Origin: Luidia sarsii
Taxonomy: Eukaryota; Echinodermata; Asteroidea; Paxillosida; Luidiidae
DNA length: 64,000 nucleotides
Direction: 5' to 3'
NCBI GenBank assembly: GCA_949987565.1
Contig: OX465101.1
Location: forward strand, 25,325,911 to 25,389,910
Position 1 is the stretch's first letter. Each line of letters opens with the position of its first letter. Positions 24,843 through 37,725 of this stretch are shown piece by piece. The notes under the pieces were generated by a model. It made no database searches. It was not told the origin of the DNA and saw only the letters and a program-made list of their open reading frames with translations. The translations under genes and the position numbers were made by a program.

Positions 24843-25762
24843 AGAAGGCAAAGACCGTCTGACACATACCCCCTACTTGTGTTTTGTTGACAGTCGTATT
24901 GCCGCTACACTTATTCAACCGATGGCATCAGGGTACATTTGCCTGGGCGTATTTCAGTGCAGATTTAAGGTACCTTACTAATTCTTTCGGAAATCGATTG
25001 ACAAGGCCACGGGCTATGATCTGAACATAGTTTTAGCTTGAAGGTTTGAATATTGAAGGCGATATTCAGGAGGAGTCATTACAAGTCTCTGCAGCGAGAT
25101 TCTTTGCAGTGTATTGTAAGCGCGTCGCAATATACTTGGCTGTGCGCCGTCGCTCAAAGAACATGCCTCCTTTGCCTTGAAATAATTCTTGAATTGAGTC
25201 TAAGATATCTTGTCTTTCGATCGGATCCTCTCGAGAGCATGTCAAGCTACAGATAGGTCAATTTTCAGCTTCTGGAACGAAATAGTTTTGATGATAATGA
25301 CTAGAAGGCAAAGACCGTCTGACACATACCCCCTTCTTGTGTTTTGTTGACAGTTGTATTGCCGCTACACTTATTAAACCGATGGCATCAGGGCACATTT
25401 GCCTGGGCGTATTTCAGTGCAGATTTAAGGTACCTTACTAATTCTTCCGGAAATCAATTGACAAGGCCACGGGCTATGATCTGAACATAGTTTTAGCTTG
25501 AAGGTTTGAATATTGAAGGCGATATTCAGGAGGAGTCATTACAAATCTCTGCAGCGAGATTCTTTGCAGTGTATTGTAAGCGCGTCGCAATATACTTGGC
25601 TGTGCGCCGTCGCTCAAAGAACATGCCTCCTTTGCCTTGAAATAATTCTTGAATTGAGTCTCAGATATCTTGTCTTTCGATCGGATCCTCTCGAGAGCAT
25701 GTCAAGCTACAGATAGGTCAATTTTCAGACTCTGGAACGAAATAGTTTTGATGATAATGACT

Positions 25763-26223
25763 AGAAGGCAAAGACCGTCTGACACATACCCCCTACTTGT
25801 GTATTTGTTGACAGTCGTATTGCCGCTACACTTATTAAACCGATGGCATCAGGGTACATTTGCCTGGGCGTATTTCAGTGCAGATTTAAGGTACCTTACT
25901 AATTCTTTCGGAAATCGATTGACAAGGCCACGGGCTATGATCTGAACATAGTTTTAGCTTGAAGGTTTGAATATTGAAGGCGATATTCAGGAGGAGTCAT
26001 TACAAGTCTCTGCAGCGAGATTCTTTGCAGTGTATTGTAAGCGCGTCGCAATATACTTGGCTGTGCGCCGTCGCTCAAAGAACATGCCTCCTTTGCCTTA
26101 AAATAATTCTTGAATTGAGTCTCAGATATCATGTCTTTCGATTGGATCCTCTCGAGAGCATGTCAAGCTACAGATAGGTCAATTTTCAGCTTCTGGAACG
26201 AAATAGTTTTGATGATAATGACT
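25763..26223 (+). repeat. 461-bp monomer with subfamily 3 3' end
   Basis: Inserted A in the 5' part joined to CATGTCTTTCGATTGG in the 3' part. First 461-bp unit of the right domain. Confidence 0.9.
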
Positions 26224-28983
26224 AGAAGGCAAAGACCGTCTGACACATACCCCCTACTTGTGTTTTGTTGACAGTCGTATTGCCGCTACACTTATTAAAC
26301 CGATGGCATCAGGGTACATTTGCCTAGGCGTATTTCAGTGCAGATTTAAGGTACCTTACTAATTCTTTCGGAAATCGATTGACAAGGCCACGGGCTATGA
26401 TCTGAACATAGTTTTAGCTTGAAGGTTTGAATATTAAAGGCGATATTCAGGAGGAGTCATTACAAGTCTCTGCAGCGAGATTCTTTGCAGTGTATTGTAA
26501 GCGCGTCGCAATATACTTGGCTGTGCGCCGTCGCTCAAAGAACATGCCTCCTTTGCCTTAAAATAATTCTTGAATTAAGTCTCAGATATCTTGTCTTTCG
26601 ATCGGATCCTCTCGAGAGCATGTCAAGCTACAGATAGGTCAATTTTCAGCTTCTGGAACGAAATAGTTTTGATGATAATGACTAGAAGGCAAAGACCGTC
26701 TGACACATACCCCCTACTTGTGTTTTGTTGACAGTCGTATTGCCGCTAGACTTATTAAACCGATGGCATCAGGGTACATTTGCCTGGGCCTATTTCTTTG
26801 CAGATTTAAGGTACCTTACTAATTCTTCCGGAAATCAATTGACAAGGCCACGGGCTATGATATGAACATAGTTCTAGCTTGAAGGTTTGAATATTGAAGG
26901 CGATATTCAGGAGGAGTCATTACAAGTCTCTGCAGCAAGATTCTTTGCAGTGTATTGTAAGCGCGTTGCAATATACTTGGCTGTGCGCCGTCGCTCAAAG
27001 AACATGCCTCCTTTGCCTTAAAATAATTCTTGAATTGAGTCTCAGATATCATGTCCTTCGATCGGATCCTCTCGAGAGCATGTCAAGCTACAGATAGGTC
27101 AATTTTCAGCCTCTGGAACGAAATAGTTTTGATGATAATGACTAGAAGGCAAAGACCGTCTGACACATACCCCCTACTTGTGTTTTGTTGACAGTCGTAT
27201 TGCCGCTACACTTATTCAACCGATGGCATCAGGGTACATTTGCCTGGGCGTATTTCAGTGCAGATTTAAGGTACCTTACTAATTCTTTCGGAAATCGATT
27301 GACAAGGCCACGGGCTATGATCTGAACATAGTTTTAGCTTGAAGGTTTGAATATTGAAGGCGATATTCAGGAGGAGTCATTACAAGTCTCTGCAGCGAGA
27401 TTCTTTGCAGTGTATTGTAAGCGCGTCGCAATATACTTGGCTGTGCGCCGTCGCTCAAAGAACATGCCTCCTTTGCCTTGAAATAATTCTTGAATTGAGT
27501 CTAAGATATCTTGTCTTTCGATCGGATCCTCTCGAGAGCATGTCAAGCTACAGATAGGTCAATTTTCAGCTTCTGGAACGAAATAGTTTTGATGATAATG
27601 ACTAGAAGGCAAAGACCGTCTGACACATACCCCCTACTTGTGTTGTGTTAACAGTCGTATTGCCGCTACACTTATTAAACCGATGGCATCAGGGTACATT
27701 TGCCTGGGCGTATTTCAGTGCAGATTTAAGGTACCTTATTAATTCTTTCGGAAATCGATTGACAAGGCCACGGGCTATGATCTGAACATAGTTTTAGCTT
27801 GAAGGTTTGAATATTGAAGGCGATATTCAGGAGGAGTCATTACAAGTCTCTGCAGCGAGATTCTTTGCAGTGTATTGTAAGCGCGTCGCAATATACTTGG
27901 CTGTGCGCCGTCGCTCAAAGAACATGCCTCCTTTGTCTTAAAAAAATTCTTGAATTAAGTCTCAGATATCTTGTCTTTCGATCGGATCCTCTCGAGAGCA
28001 TGTCAAGCTACAGATAGGTCAATTTTCAGCTTCTGGAACGAAATAGTTTTGATGATAATGACTAGAAGGCAAAGACCTTCTGACACAAACCCCCTACTTG
28101 TGTTGTGTTGACAGTCGTATTGCCGCTACACTTATTAAACCGATGGAATCAGGGTACATTTGCCTGGGCGTATTTCAGTGCAGATTTAAGGTACCTTACT
28201 AATTCTTTCGAAAATCGATTGACAAGGCCAAGGGCTATGATCTGAACATAGTTTTAGCTTGAAGGTTTGAATATTGAAGGCGATATTCAGGAGGAGTCAT
28301 TTCAAGTCTCTGCAGCGAGATTCTTTGCAGTGTATTGTAAGCGCGTCGCAATATACTTGGCTGTGCGCCGTCGCTCAAAGAACATGCCTCCTTTGCCTTA
28401 AAATAATTCTTGAATTGAGGCTCAGATATCTTGTCTCTCGATCGGATCCTCTCGAGAGCATGTCAAGCTACCGATAGGTCAATTTTCAGCTTCTGGAACG
28501 AAATAGTTTTGATGATAATGACTAGAAGGCAAAGACCGTCTGACACATACCCCCTTCTTGTGTTTTGTTGACAGTTGTATTGCCGCTACACTTATTAAAC
28601 CGATGGCATCAGGGCACATTTGCCTGGGCGTATTTCAGTGCAGATTTAAGGTACCTTACTAATTCTTCCGGAAATCAATTGACAAGGCCACGGGCTATGA
28701 TCTGAACATAGTTTTAGCTTGAAGGTTTGAATATTGAAGGCGATATTCAGGAGGAGTCATTACAAATCTCTGCAGCGAGATTCTTTGCAGTGTATTGTAA
28801 GCGCGTCGCAATATACTTGGCTGTGCGCCGTCGCTCAAAGAACATGCCTCCTTTGCCTTGAAATAATTCTTGAATTGAGTCTCAGATATCTTGTCTTTCG
28901 ATCGGATCCTCTCGAGAGCATGTCAAGCTACAGATAGGTCAATTTTCAGACTCTGGAACGAAATAGTTTTGATGATAATGACT

Positions 28984-29444
28984 AGAAGGCAAAGACCGTC
29001 TGACACATACCCCCTACTTGTGTATTTGTTGACAGTCGTATTGCCGCTACACTTATTAAACCGATGGCATCAGGGTACATTTGCCTGGGCGTATTTCAGT
29101 GCAGATTTAAGGTACCTTACTAATTCTTTCGGAAATCGATTGACAAGGCCACGGGCTATGATCTGAACATAGTTTTAGCTTGAAGGTTTGAATATTGAAG
29201 GCGATATTCAGGAGGAGTCATTACAAGTCTCTGCAGCGAGATTCTTTGCAGTGTATTGTAAGCGCGTCGCAATATACTTGGCTGTGCGCCGTCGCTCAAA
29301 GAACATGCCTCCTTTGCCTTAAAATAATTCTTGAATTGAGGCTCAGATATCTTGTCTCTCGATCGGATCCTCTCGAGAGCATGTCAAGCTACCGATAGGT
29401 CAATTTTCAGCTTCTGGAACGAAATAGTTTTGATGATAATGACT
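28984..29444 (+). repeat. 461-bp monomer with subfamily 4 3' end
   Basis: Inserted A in the 5' part joined to ATTGAGGCTC, CTCTCGATCGG and CTACCG in the 3' part, the only such combination in the window. Confidence 0.9.
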
Positions 29445-31284
29445 AGAAGGCAAAGACCTTCTGACACAAACCCCCTACTTGTGTTGTGTTGACAGTCGTA
29501 TTGCCGCTACACTTATTAAACCGATGGAATCAGGGTACATTTGCCTGGGCGTATTTCAGTGCAGATTTAAGGTACCTTACTAATTCTTTCGAAAATCGAT
29601 TGACAAGGCCAAGGGCTATGATCTGAACATAGTTTTAGCTTGAAGGTTTGAATATTGAAGGCGATATTCAGGAGGAGTCATTTCAAGTCTCTGCAGCGAG
29701 ATTCTTTGCAGTGTATTGTAAGCGCGTCGCAATATACTTGGCTGTGCGCCGTCGCTCAAAGAACATGCCTCCTTTGCCTTAAAATAATTCTTGAATTAAG
29801 TCTCAGATATCTTGTCTTTCGATCGGATCCTCTCGAGAGCATGTCAAGCTACAGATAGGTCAATTTTCAGCTTCTGGAACGAAATAGTTTTGATGATAAT
29901 GACTAGAAGGCAAAGACCGTCTGACACATACCCCCTACTTGTGTTTTGTTGACAGTCGTATTGCCGCTAGACTTATTAAACCGATGGCATCAGGGTACAT
30001 TTGCCTGGGCCTATTTCTTTGCAGATTTAAGGTACTTTACTAATTCTTCCGGAAATCAATTGACAAGGCCACGGGCTATGATATGAACATAGTTCTAGCT
30101 TGAAGGTTTGAATATTGAAGGCGATATTCAGGAGGAGTCATTACAAGTCTCTGCAGCAAGATTCTTTGCAGTGTATTGTAAGCGCGTTGCAATATACTTG
30201 GCTGTGCGCCGTCGCTCAAAGAACATGCCTCCTTTGCCTTAAAATAATTCTTGAATTGAGTCTCAGATATCATGTCCTTCGATCGGATCCTCTCGAGAGC
30301 ATGTCAAGCTACAGATAGGTCAATTTTCAGCCTCTGGAACGAAATAGTTTTGATGATAATGACTAGAAGGCAAAGACCGTCTGACACATACCCCCTACTT
30401 GTGTTTTGTTGACAGTCGTATTGCCGCTACACTTATTCAACCGATGGCATCAGGGTACATTTGCCTGGGCGTATTTCAGTGCAGATTTAAGGTACCTTAC
30501 TAATTCTTTCGGAAATCGATTGACAAGGCCACGGGCTATGATCTGAACATAGTTTTAGCTTGAAGGTTTGAATATTGAAGGCGATATTCAGGAGGAGTCA
30601 TTACAAGTCTCTGCAGCGAGATTCTTTGCAGTGTATTGTAAGCGCGTCGCAATATACTTGGCTGTGCGCCGTCGCTCAAAGAACATGCCTCCTTTGCCTT
30701 GAAATAATTCTTGAATTGAGTCTAAGATATCTTGTCTTTCGATCGGATCCTCTCGAGAGCATGTCAAGCTACAGATAGGTCAATTTTCAGCTTCTGGAAC
30801 GAAATAGTTTTGATGATAATGACTAGAAGGCAAAGACCGTCTGACACATACCCCCTTCTTGTGTTTTGTTGACAGTTGTATTGCCGCTACACTTATTAAA
30901 CCGATGGCATCAGGGCACATTTGCCTGGGCGTATTTCAGTGCAGATTTAAGGTACCTTACTAATTCTTCCGGAAATCAATAGACAAGGCCACGGGCTATG
31001 ATCTGAACATAGTTTTAGCTTGAAGGTTTGAATATTGAAGGCGATATTCAGGAGGAGTCATTACAAATCTCTGCAGCGAGATTCTTTGCAGTGTATTGTA
31101 AGCGCGTCGCAATATACTTGGCTCTGCGCCGTCGCTCAAAGAACATGCCTCCTTTGCCTTGAAATAATTCTTGAATTGAGTCTCAGATATCTTGTCTTTC
31201 GATCGGATCCTCTCGAGAGCATGTCAAGCTACAGATAGGTCAATTTTCAGACTCTGGAACGAAATAGTTTTGATGATAATGACT

Positions 31285-31745
31285 AGAAGGCAAAGACCGT
31301 CTGACACATACCCCCTACTTGTGTATTTGTTGACAGTCGTATTGCCGCTACACTTATTAAACCGATGGCATCAGGGTACATTTGCCTGGGCGTATTTCAG
31401 TGCAGATTTAAGGTACCTTACTAATTCTTTCGGAAATCGATTGACAAGGCCACGGGCTATGATCTGAACATAGTTTTAACTTGAAGGTTTGAATATTGAA
31501 GGCGATATTCAGGAGGAGTCATTACAAGTCTCTGCAGCGAGATTCTTTGCAGTGTATTGTAAGCGCGTCGCAATATACTTGGCTGTGCGCCGTCGCTCAA
31601 AGAACATGCCTCCTTTGCCTTAAAATAATTCTTGAATTGAGTCTCAGATATCATGTCTTTCGATTGGATCCTCTCGAGAGCATGTCAAGCTACAGATAGG
31701 TCAATTTTCAGCTTCTGGAACGAAATAGTTTTGATGATAATGACT
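31285..31745 (+). repeat. 461-bp monomer with subfamily 3 3' end
   Basis: Counterpart of 25763-26223 at offset 5522. Private change TTTTAACTTG near 31477 in place of TTTTAGCTTG. Confidence 0.9.
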
Positions 31746-33585
31746 AGAAGGCAAAGACCGTCTGACACATACCCCCTACTTGTGTTTTGTTGACAGTCGT
31801 ATTGCCGCTACACTTATTAAACCGATGGCATCAGGGTACATTTGCCTACGCGTATTTCAGTGCAGATTTAAGGTACCTTACTAATTCTTTCGGAAATCGA
31901 TTGACAAGGCCACGGGCTATGATCTGAACATAGTTTTAGCTTGAAGGTTTGAATATTAAAGGCGATATTCAGGAGGAGTCATTACAAGTCTCTGCAGCGA
32001 GATTCTTTGCAGTGTATTGTAAGCGCGTCGCAATATACTTGGCTGTGCGCCGTCGCTCAAAGAACATGCCTCCTTTGCCTTAAAATAATTCTTGAATTAA
32101 GTCTCAGATATCTTGTCTTTCGATCGGATCCTCTCGAGAGCATGTCAAGCTACAGATAGGTCAATTTTCAGCTTCTGGAACGAAATAGTTTTGATGATAA
32201 TGACTAGAAGGCAAAGACCGTCTGACACATACCCCCTACTTGTGTTTTGTTGACAGTCGTATTGCCGCTACACTTATTAAACCGATGGCATCAGGGTACA
32301 TTTGCCTAGGCGTATTTCAGTGCAGATTTAAGGTACCTTACTAATTCTTTCGGAAATCGATTGACAAGGCCACGGGCTATGATCTGAACATAGTTTTAGC
32401 TTGAAGGTTTGAATATTAAAGGCGATATTCAGGAGGAGTCATTACAAGTCTCTGCAGCGAGATTCTTTGCAGTGTATTGTAAGCGCGTCGCAATATACTT
32501 GGCTGTGCGCCGTCGCTCAAAGAACATGCCTCCTTTGCCTTAAAATAATTCTTGAATTAAGTCTCAGATATCTTGTCTTTCGATCGGATCCTCTCGAGAG
32601 CATGTCAAGCTACAGATAGGTCAATTTTCAGCTTCTGGAACGAAATAGTTTTGATGATAATGACTAGAAGGCAAAGACCGTCTGACACATACCCCCTACT
32701 TGTGTTTTGTTGACAGTCGTATTGCCGCTAGACTTATTAAACCGATGGCATCAGGGTACATTTGCCTGGGCCTATTTCTTTGCAGATTTAAGGTACCTTA
32801 CTAATTCTTCCGGAAATCAATTGACAAGGCCACGGGCTATGATATGAACATAGTTCTAGCTTGAAGGTTTGAATATTGAAGGCGATATTCAGGAGGAGTC
32901 ATTACAAGTCTCTGCAGCGAGATTCTTTGCAGTGTATTGTAAGCGCGTCGCAATATACTTGGCTGTGCGCCGTCGCTCAAAGAACATGCCTCCTTTGCCT
33001 TAAAATAATTCTTGAATTAAGTCTCAGATATCTTGTCTTTCGATCGGATCCTCTCGAGAGCATGTCAAGCTACAGATAGGTCAATTTTCAGCTTCTGGAA
33101 CGAAATAGTTTTGATGATAATGACTAGAAGGCAAAGACCGTCTGACACATACCCCCTACTTGTGTTTTGTTGACAGTCGTATTGCCGCTAGACTTATTAA
33201 ACCGATGGCATCAGGGTACATTTGCCTGGGCCTATTTCTTTGCAGATTTAAGGTACCTTACTAATTCTTCCGGAAATCAATTGACAAGGCCACGGGCTAT
33301 GATATGAACATAGTTCTAGCTTGAAGGTTTGAATATTGAAGGCGATATTCAGGAGGAGTCATTACAAGTCTCTGCAGCAAGATTCTTTGCAGTGTATTGT
33401 AAGCGCGTTGCAATATACTTGGCTGTGCGCCGTCGCTCAAAGAACATGCCTCCTTTGCCTTAAAATAATTCTTGAATTGAGTCTCAGATATCATGTCCTT
33501 CGATCGGATCCTCTCGAGAGCATGTCAAGCTACAGATAGGTCAATTTTCAGCCTCTGGAACGAAATAGTTTTGATGATAATGACT
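31746..33585 (+). repeat. Two adjacent single-monomer doublings
   Basis: Monomers 31746 and 32206 are near-identical subfamily 1 units (CCTACGCG versus CCTAGGCG). Monomers 32666 and 33126 share the subfamily 2 first half with CCTATTTCTTT, but 32666 changes to subfamily 1-like sequence (AGCGAG, CGTCGCAA, ATTAAG) between about 32858 and 32918, while 33126 stays subfamily 2. This is the pattern expected from an exchange slipped by one monomer. Confidence 0.75.
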
Positions 33586-34965
33586 AGAAGGCAAAGACCG
33601 TCTGACACATACCCCCTACTTGTGTTTTGTTGACAGTCGTATTGCCGCTACACTTATTCAACCGATGGCATCAGGGTACATTTGCCTGGGCGTATTTCAG
33701 TGCAGATTTAAGGTACCTTACTAATTCTTTCGGAAATCGATTGACAAGGCCACGGGCTATGATCTGAACATAGTTTTAGCTTGAAGGTTTGAATATTGAA
33801 GGCGATATTCAGGAGGAGTCATTACAAGTCTCTGCAGCGAGATTCTTTGCAGTGTATTGTAAGCGCGTCGCAATATACTTGGCTGTGCGCCGTCGCTCAA
33901 AGAACATGCCTCCTTTGCCTTGAAATAATTCTTGAATTGAGTCTAAGATATCTTGTCTTTCGATCGGATCCTCTCGAGAGCATGTCAAGCTACAGATAGG
34001 TCAATTTTCAGCTTCTGGAACGAAATAGTTTTGATGATAATGACTAGAAGGCAAAGACCGTCTGACACATACCCCCTACTTGTGTTGTGTTGACAGTCGT
34101 ATTGCCGCTACACTTATTAAACCGATGGCATCAGGGTACATTTGCCTGGGCGTATTTCAGTGCAGATTTAAGGTACCTTATTAATTCTTTCGGAAATCGA
34201 TTGACAAGGCCACGGGCTATGATCTGAACATAGTTTTAGCTTGAAGGTTTGAATATTGAAGGCGATATTCAGGAGGAGTCATTACAAGTCTCTGCAGCGA
34301 GATTCTTTGCAGTGTATTGTAAGCGCGTCGCAATATACTTGGCTGTGCGCCGTCGCTCAAAGAACATGCCTCCTTTGTCTTAAAAAAAATCTTGAATTAA
34401 GTCTCAGATATCTTGTCTTTCGATCGGATCCTCTCGAGAGCATGTCAAGCTACAGATAGGTCAATTTTCAGCTTCTGGAACGAAATAGTTTTGATGATAA
34501 TGAGTAGAAGGCAAAGACCTTCTGACACAAACCCCCTACTTGTGTTGTGTTGACAGTCGTATTGCCGCTACACTTATTAAACCGATGGAATCAGGGTACA
34601 TTTGCCTGGGCGTATTTCAGTGCAGATTTAAGGTACCTTACTAATTCTTTCGAAAATCGATTGACAAGGCCAAGGGCTATGATCTGAACATAGTTTTAGC
34701 TTGAAGGTTTGAATATTGAAGGCGATATTCAGGAGGAGTCATTACAAGTCTCTGCAGCGAGATTCTTTGCAGTGTATTGTAAGCGCGTCGCAATATACTT
34801 GGCTGTGCGCCGTCGCTCAAAGAACATGCCTCCTTTGCCTTAAAATAATTCTTGAATTGAGGCTCAGATATCTTGTCTCTCGATCGGATCCTCTCGAGAG
34901 CATGTCAAGCTACCGATAGGTCAATTTTCAGACTCTGGAACGAAATAGTTTTGAGGATAAAGACT

Positions 34966-37725
34966 AGAAGGCAAAGACCGTCTGACACATACCCCCTACT
35001 TGTGTTGTGTTGACAGTCGTATTGCCGCTACACTTATTAAACCGATGGCATCAGGGTACATTTGCCTGGGCGTATTTCAGTGCAGATTTAAGGTACCTTA
35101 CTAATTCTTTCGGAAATCGATTGACAAGGCCACGGGCTATGATCTGAACATAGTTTTAGCTTGAAGGTTTGAATATTGAAGGCGATATTCAGGAGGAGTC
35201 ATTACAAGTCTCTGCAGCGAGATTCTTTGCAGTGTATTGTAAGCGCGTCGCAATATACTTGGCTGTGCGCCGTCGCTCAAAGAACATGCCTCCTTTGCCT
35301 TGAAATAATTCTTAAATTGAGTCTCAGATATCTTGTCTTTCGATCGGATCCTCTCGAGAGCATGTCAAGCTACAGATAGGTCAATTTTCAGACTCTGGAA
35401 CGAAATAGTTTTGATGATAATGACTAGAAGGCAAAGACCGTCTGACACATACCCCCTACTTGTGTTTTGTTGACAGTCGTATTATCGCTATACTTATTAA
35501 ACCGATGGCATCAGGGTACATTTGCCTGGGCGTATTTCAGTGCAGATTTAAGGTACCTTACTAATTCTTCCGGAAATCAATTGACAAGGCCACGGGCTAT
35601 GATCTGAACATAGTTTTAGCTTGAAGGTTTGAATATTGAAGGCGATATTCAGGAGGAGTCATTACAAGTCTCTGCAGCGAGATTCTTTGCAGTGTATTGT
35701 AAGCGCGTCGCAATATACTTGGCTGTGCGCCGTCGCTCAAAGAACATGCCTCCTTTGCCTTGAAATAATTCTTGAATTGAGTCTCAGATATCTTGTCTTT
35801 CGATCGGATCCTCTCGAGAGCATGTCAAGCTACAGATAGGTCAATTTTCAGACTCTGGAACGAAATAGTTTTGATGATAATGACTAGAAGGCAAAGACCG
35901 TCTGACACATACCCCCTACTTGTGTTTTGTTGACAGTCGTATTGCCGCTACACTTATTAAACCGATGGCATCAGGGTACATTTGCCTGGGCGTATTTCAG
36001 TGCAGATTTAAGGTACCTTACTAATTCTTTCGGAAATCGATTGACAAGGCCACGGGCTATGATCTGAACATAGTTTTAGCTTGAAGGTTTGAATATTGAA
36101 GGCGATATTCAGGAGGAGTCATTACAAGTCTCTGCAGCGAGATTCTTTGCAGTGTATTGTAAGCGCGTCGCAATATACTTGGCTGTGCGCCGTCGCTCAA
36201 AGAACATGCCTCCTTTGCCTTAAAATAATTCTTGAATTGAGTCTCAGATATCTTGTCTTTCGATCGGATCCTCTCGAGAGCATGTCAAGCTACAGATAGG
36301 TCAATTTTCAGACTCTGGAACGAAATAGTTTTGAGGATAAAGACTAGAAGGCAAAGACTGTCTGACACATACCCCCTACTTGTGTTGTGTTGACAGTCGT
36401 ATTGCCGCTACACTTATTAAACCGATGGCATCAGGGTACATTTGCCTGGGCGTATTTCAGTGCAGATTTAAGGTACCTTACTAATTCTTTCGGAAATCGA
36501 TTGACAAGGCCACGGGCTATGATCTGAACATAGTTTTAGCTTGAAGGTTTGAATATTGAAGGCGATATTCAGGAGGAGTCATTACAAGTCTCTGCAGCGA
36601 GATTCTTTGCAGTGTATTGTAAGCGCGTCGCAATATACTTGGCTGTGCGCCGTCGCTCAAAGAACATGCCTCCTTTGCCTTGAAATAATTCTTAAATTGA
36701 GTCTCAGATATCTTGTCTTTCGATCGGATCCTCTCGAGAGCATGTCAAGCTACAGATAGGTCAATTTTCAGACTCTGGAACGAAATAGTTTTGATGATAA
36801 TGACTAGAAGGCAAAGACCGTCTGACACATACCCCCTACTTGTGTTTTGTTGACAGTCGTATTGCCGCTACACTTATTAAACCGATGGCATCAGGGTACA
36901 TTTGCCTGGGCGTATTTCAGTGCAGATTTAAGGTACCTTACTAATTCTTCCGGAAATCAATTGACAAGGCCACGGGCTATGATCTGAACATAGTTTTAGC
37001 TTGAAGGTTTGAATATTGAAGGCGATATTCAGGAGGAGTCATTACAAGTCTCTGCAGCGAGATTCTTTGCAGTGTATTGTAAGCGCGTCGCAATATACTT
37101 GGCTGTGCGCCGTCGCTCAAAGAACATGCCTCCTTTGCCTTGAAATAATTCTTGAATTGAGTCTCAGATATCTTGTCTTTCGATCGGATCCTCTCGAGAG
37201 CATGTCAAGCTACAGATAGGTCAATTTTCAGACTCTGGAACGAAATAGTTTTGATGATAATGACTAGAAGGCAAAGACCGTCTGACACATACCCCCTACT
37301 TGTGTTTTGTTGACAGTCGTATTGCCGCTACACTTATTAAACCGATGGCATCAGGGTACATTTGCCTGGGCGTATTTCAGTGCAGATTTAAGGTACCTTA
37401 CTAATTCTTTCGGAAATCGATTGACAAGGCCACGGGCTATGATCTGAACATAGTTTTAGCTTGAAGGTTTGAATATTGAAGGCGATATTCAGGAGGAGTC
37501 ATTACAAGTCTCTGCAGCGAGATTCTTTGCAGTGTATTGTAAGCGCGTCGCAATATACTTGGCTGTGCGCCGTCGCTCAAAGAACATGCCTCCTTTGCCT
37601 TGAAATAATTCTTGAATTGAGTCTAAGATATCTTGTCTTTCGATCGGATCCTCTCGAGAGCATGTCAAGCTACAGATAGGTCAATTTTCAGCTTCTGGAA
37701 CGAAATAGTTTTGATGATAATGACT
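34966..37725 (+). repeat. Three-monomer (1380-bp) tandem duplication
   Basis: Monomers 34966, 35426 and 35886 correspond to 36346, 36806 and 37266. The first pair share TTGTG and CTTAAATTG; the second share TTCCGGAAATCAATTG with CCTTGAAAT. The third pair match in the first half and then diverge: 35886 has CCTTAAAAT and GAGGATAAAG, 37266 has CCTTGAAAT and GAGTCTAAG. Private differences include ATTATCGCTATAC near 35481 and GACTGTCTG near 36356. Confidence 0.78.
37266..37725 (+). repeat. Subfamily 5 exemplar (CCTTGAAATAA, right-domain type)
   Basis: Defined by CCTTGAAATAA near offset 332-342, where other types have CCTTAAAATAA, with ATTGAGTCTC or GAGTCTAAG after it. The first copy is in monomer 24843 and there is none from 1 to 24,842; from there it is the commonest type. 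Recognisable sub-types are: ATTCAACC plus GAGTCTAAG (24843, 27144, 30365, 33586, 48309, 50837, 53366, 62570); CCCTTCTTG plus GGGCACATTT (25303, 28524, 30825, 43248, 47389; 46009 shares only the 5' half); CTTAAATTG (34966, 36346, 39106, 41867, 54746, 56587); CCTCATTAATT plus AAGTGCG (48769, 49229, 51297, 53826, 55667); and TTGGCAG plus ATTGAAAGCG (49689, 51757, 54286, 56127, 59808, 61189). Confidence 0.85.

Larger units (their letters stand above)
24383..34505 (+). repeat. Repeated 3-5 monomer blocks, offsets 5522 and 6442
   Basis: The order [subfamily 2 with CCTATTTCTTT] - [ATTCAACC] - [CCCTTCTTG] - [461 bp with subfamily 3 end] - [CCTAGGCG or CCTACGCG] occurs at 24383-26683 and at 29905-32205 (offset 5522). 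The order [subfamily 2] - [ATTCAACC] - [GTCTTAAAAAAA] - [ACCTTCTGACACAAACC] occurs at 26684-28523 and, with some changes, from 33126 (offset 6442). The CCCTTCTTG plus 461-bp pair occurs a third time at 28524-29444. This is a patchwork of overlapping copies with no single higher-order period. Confidence 0.78.

Noticed and set aside
34370..34395. Frameshift-like homopolymer run TTAAAAAAAATC suggesting a sequencing indel
   Set aside because: The monomer is still exactly 460 bp; the run arises by substitutions in a sub-type also seen at 27604, 37726 and 40487.
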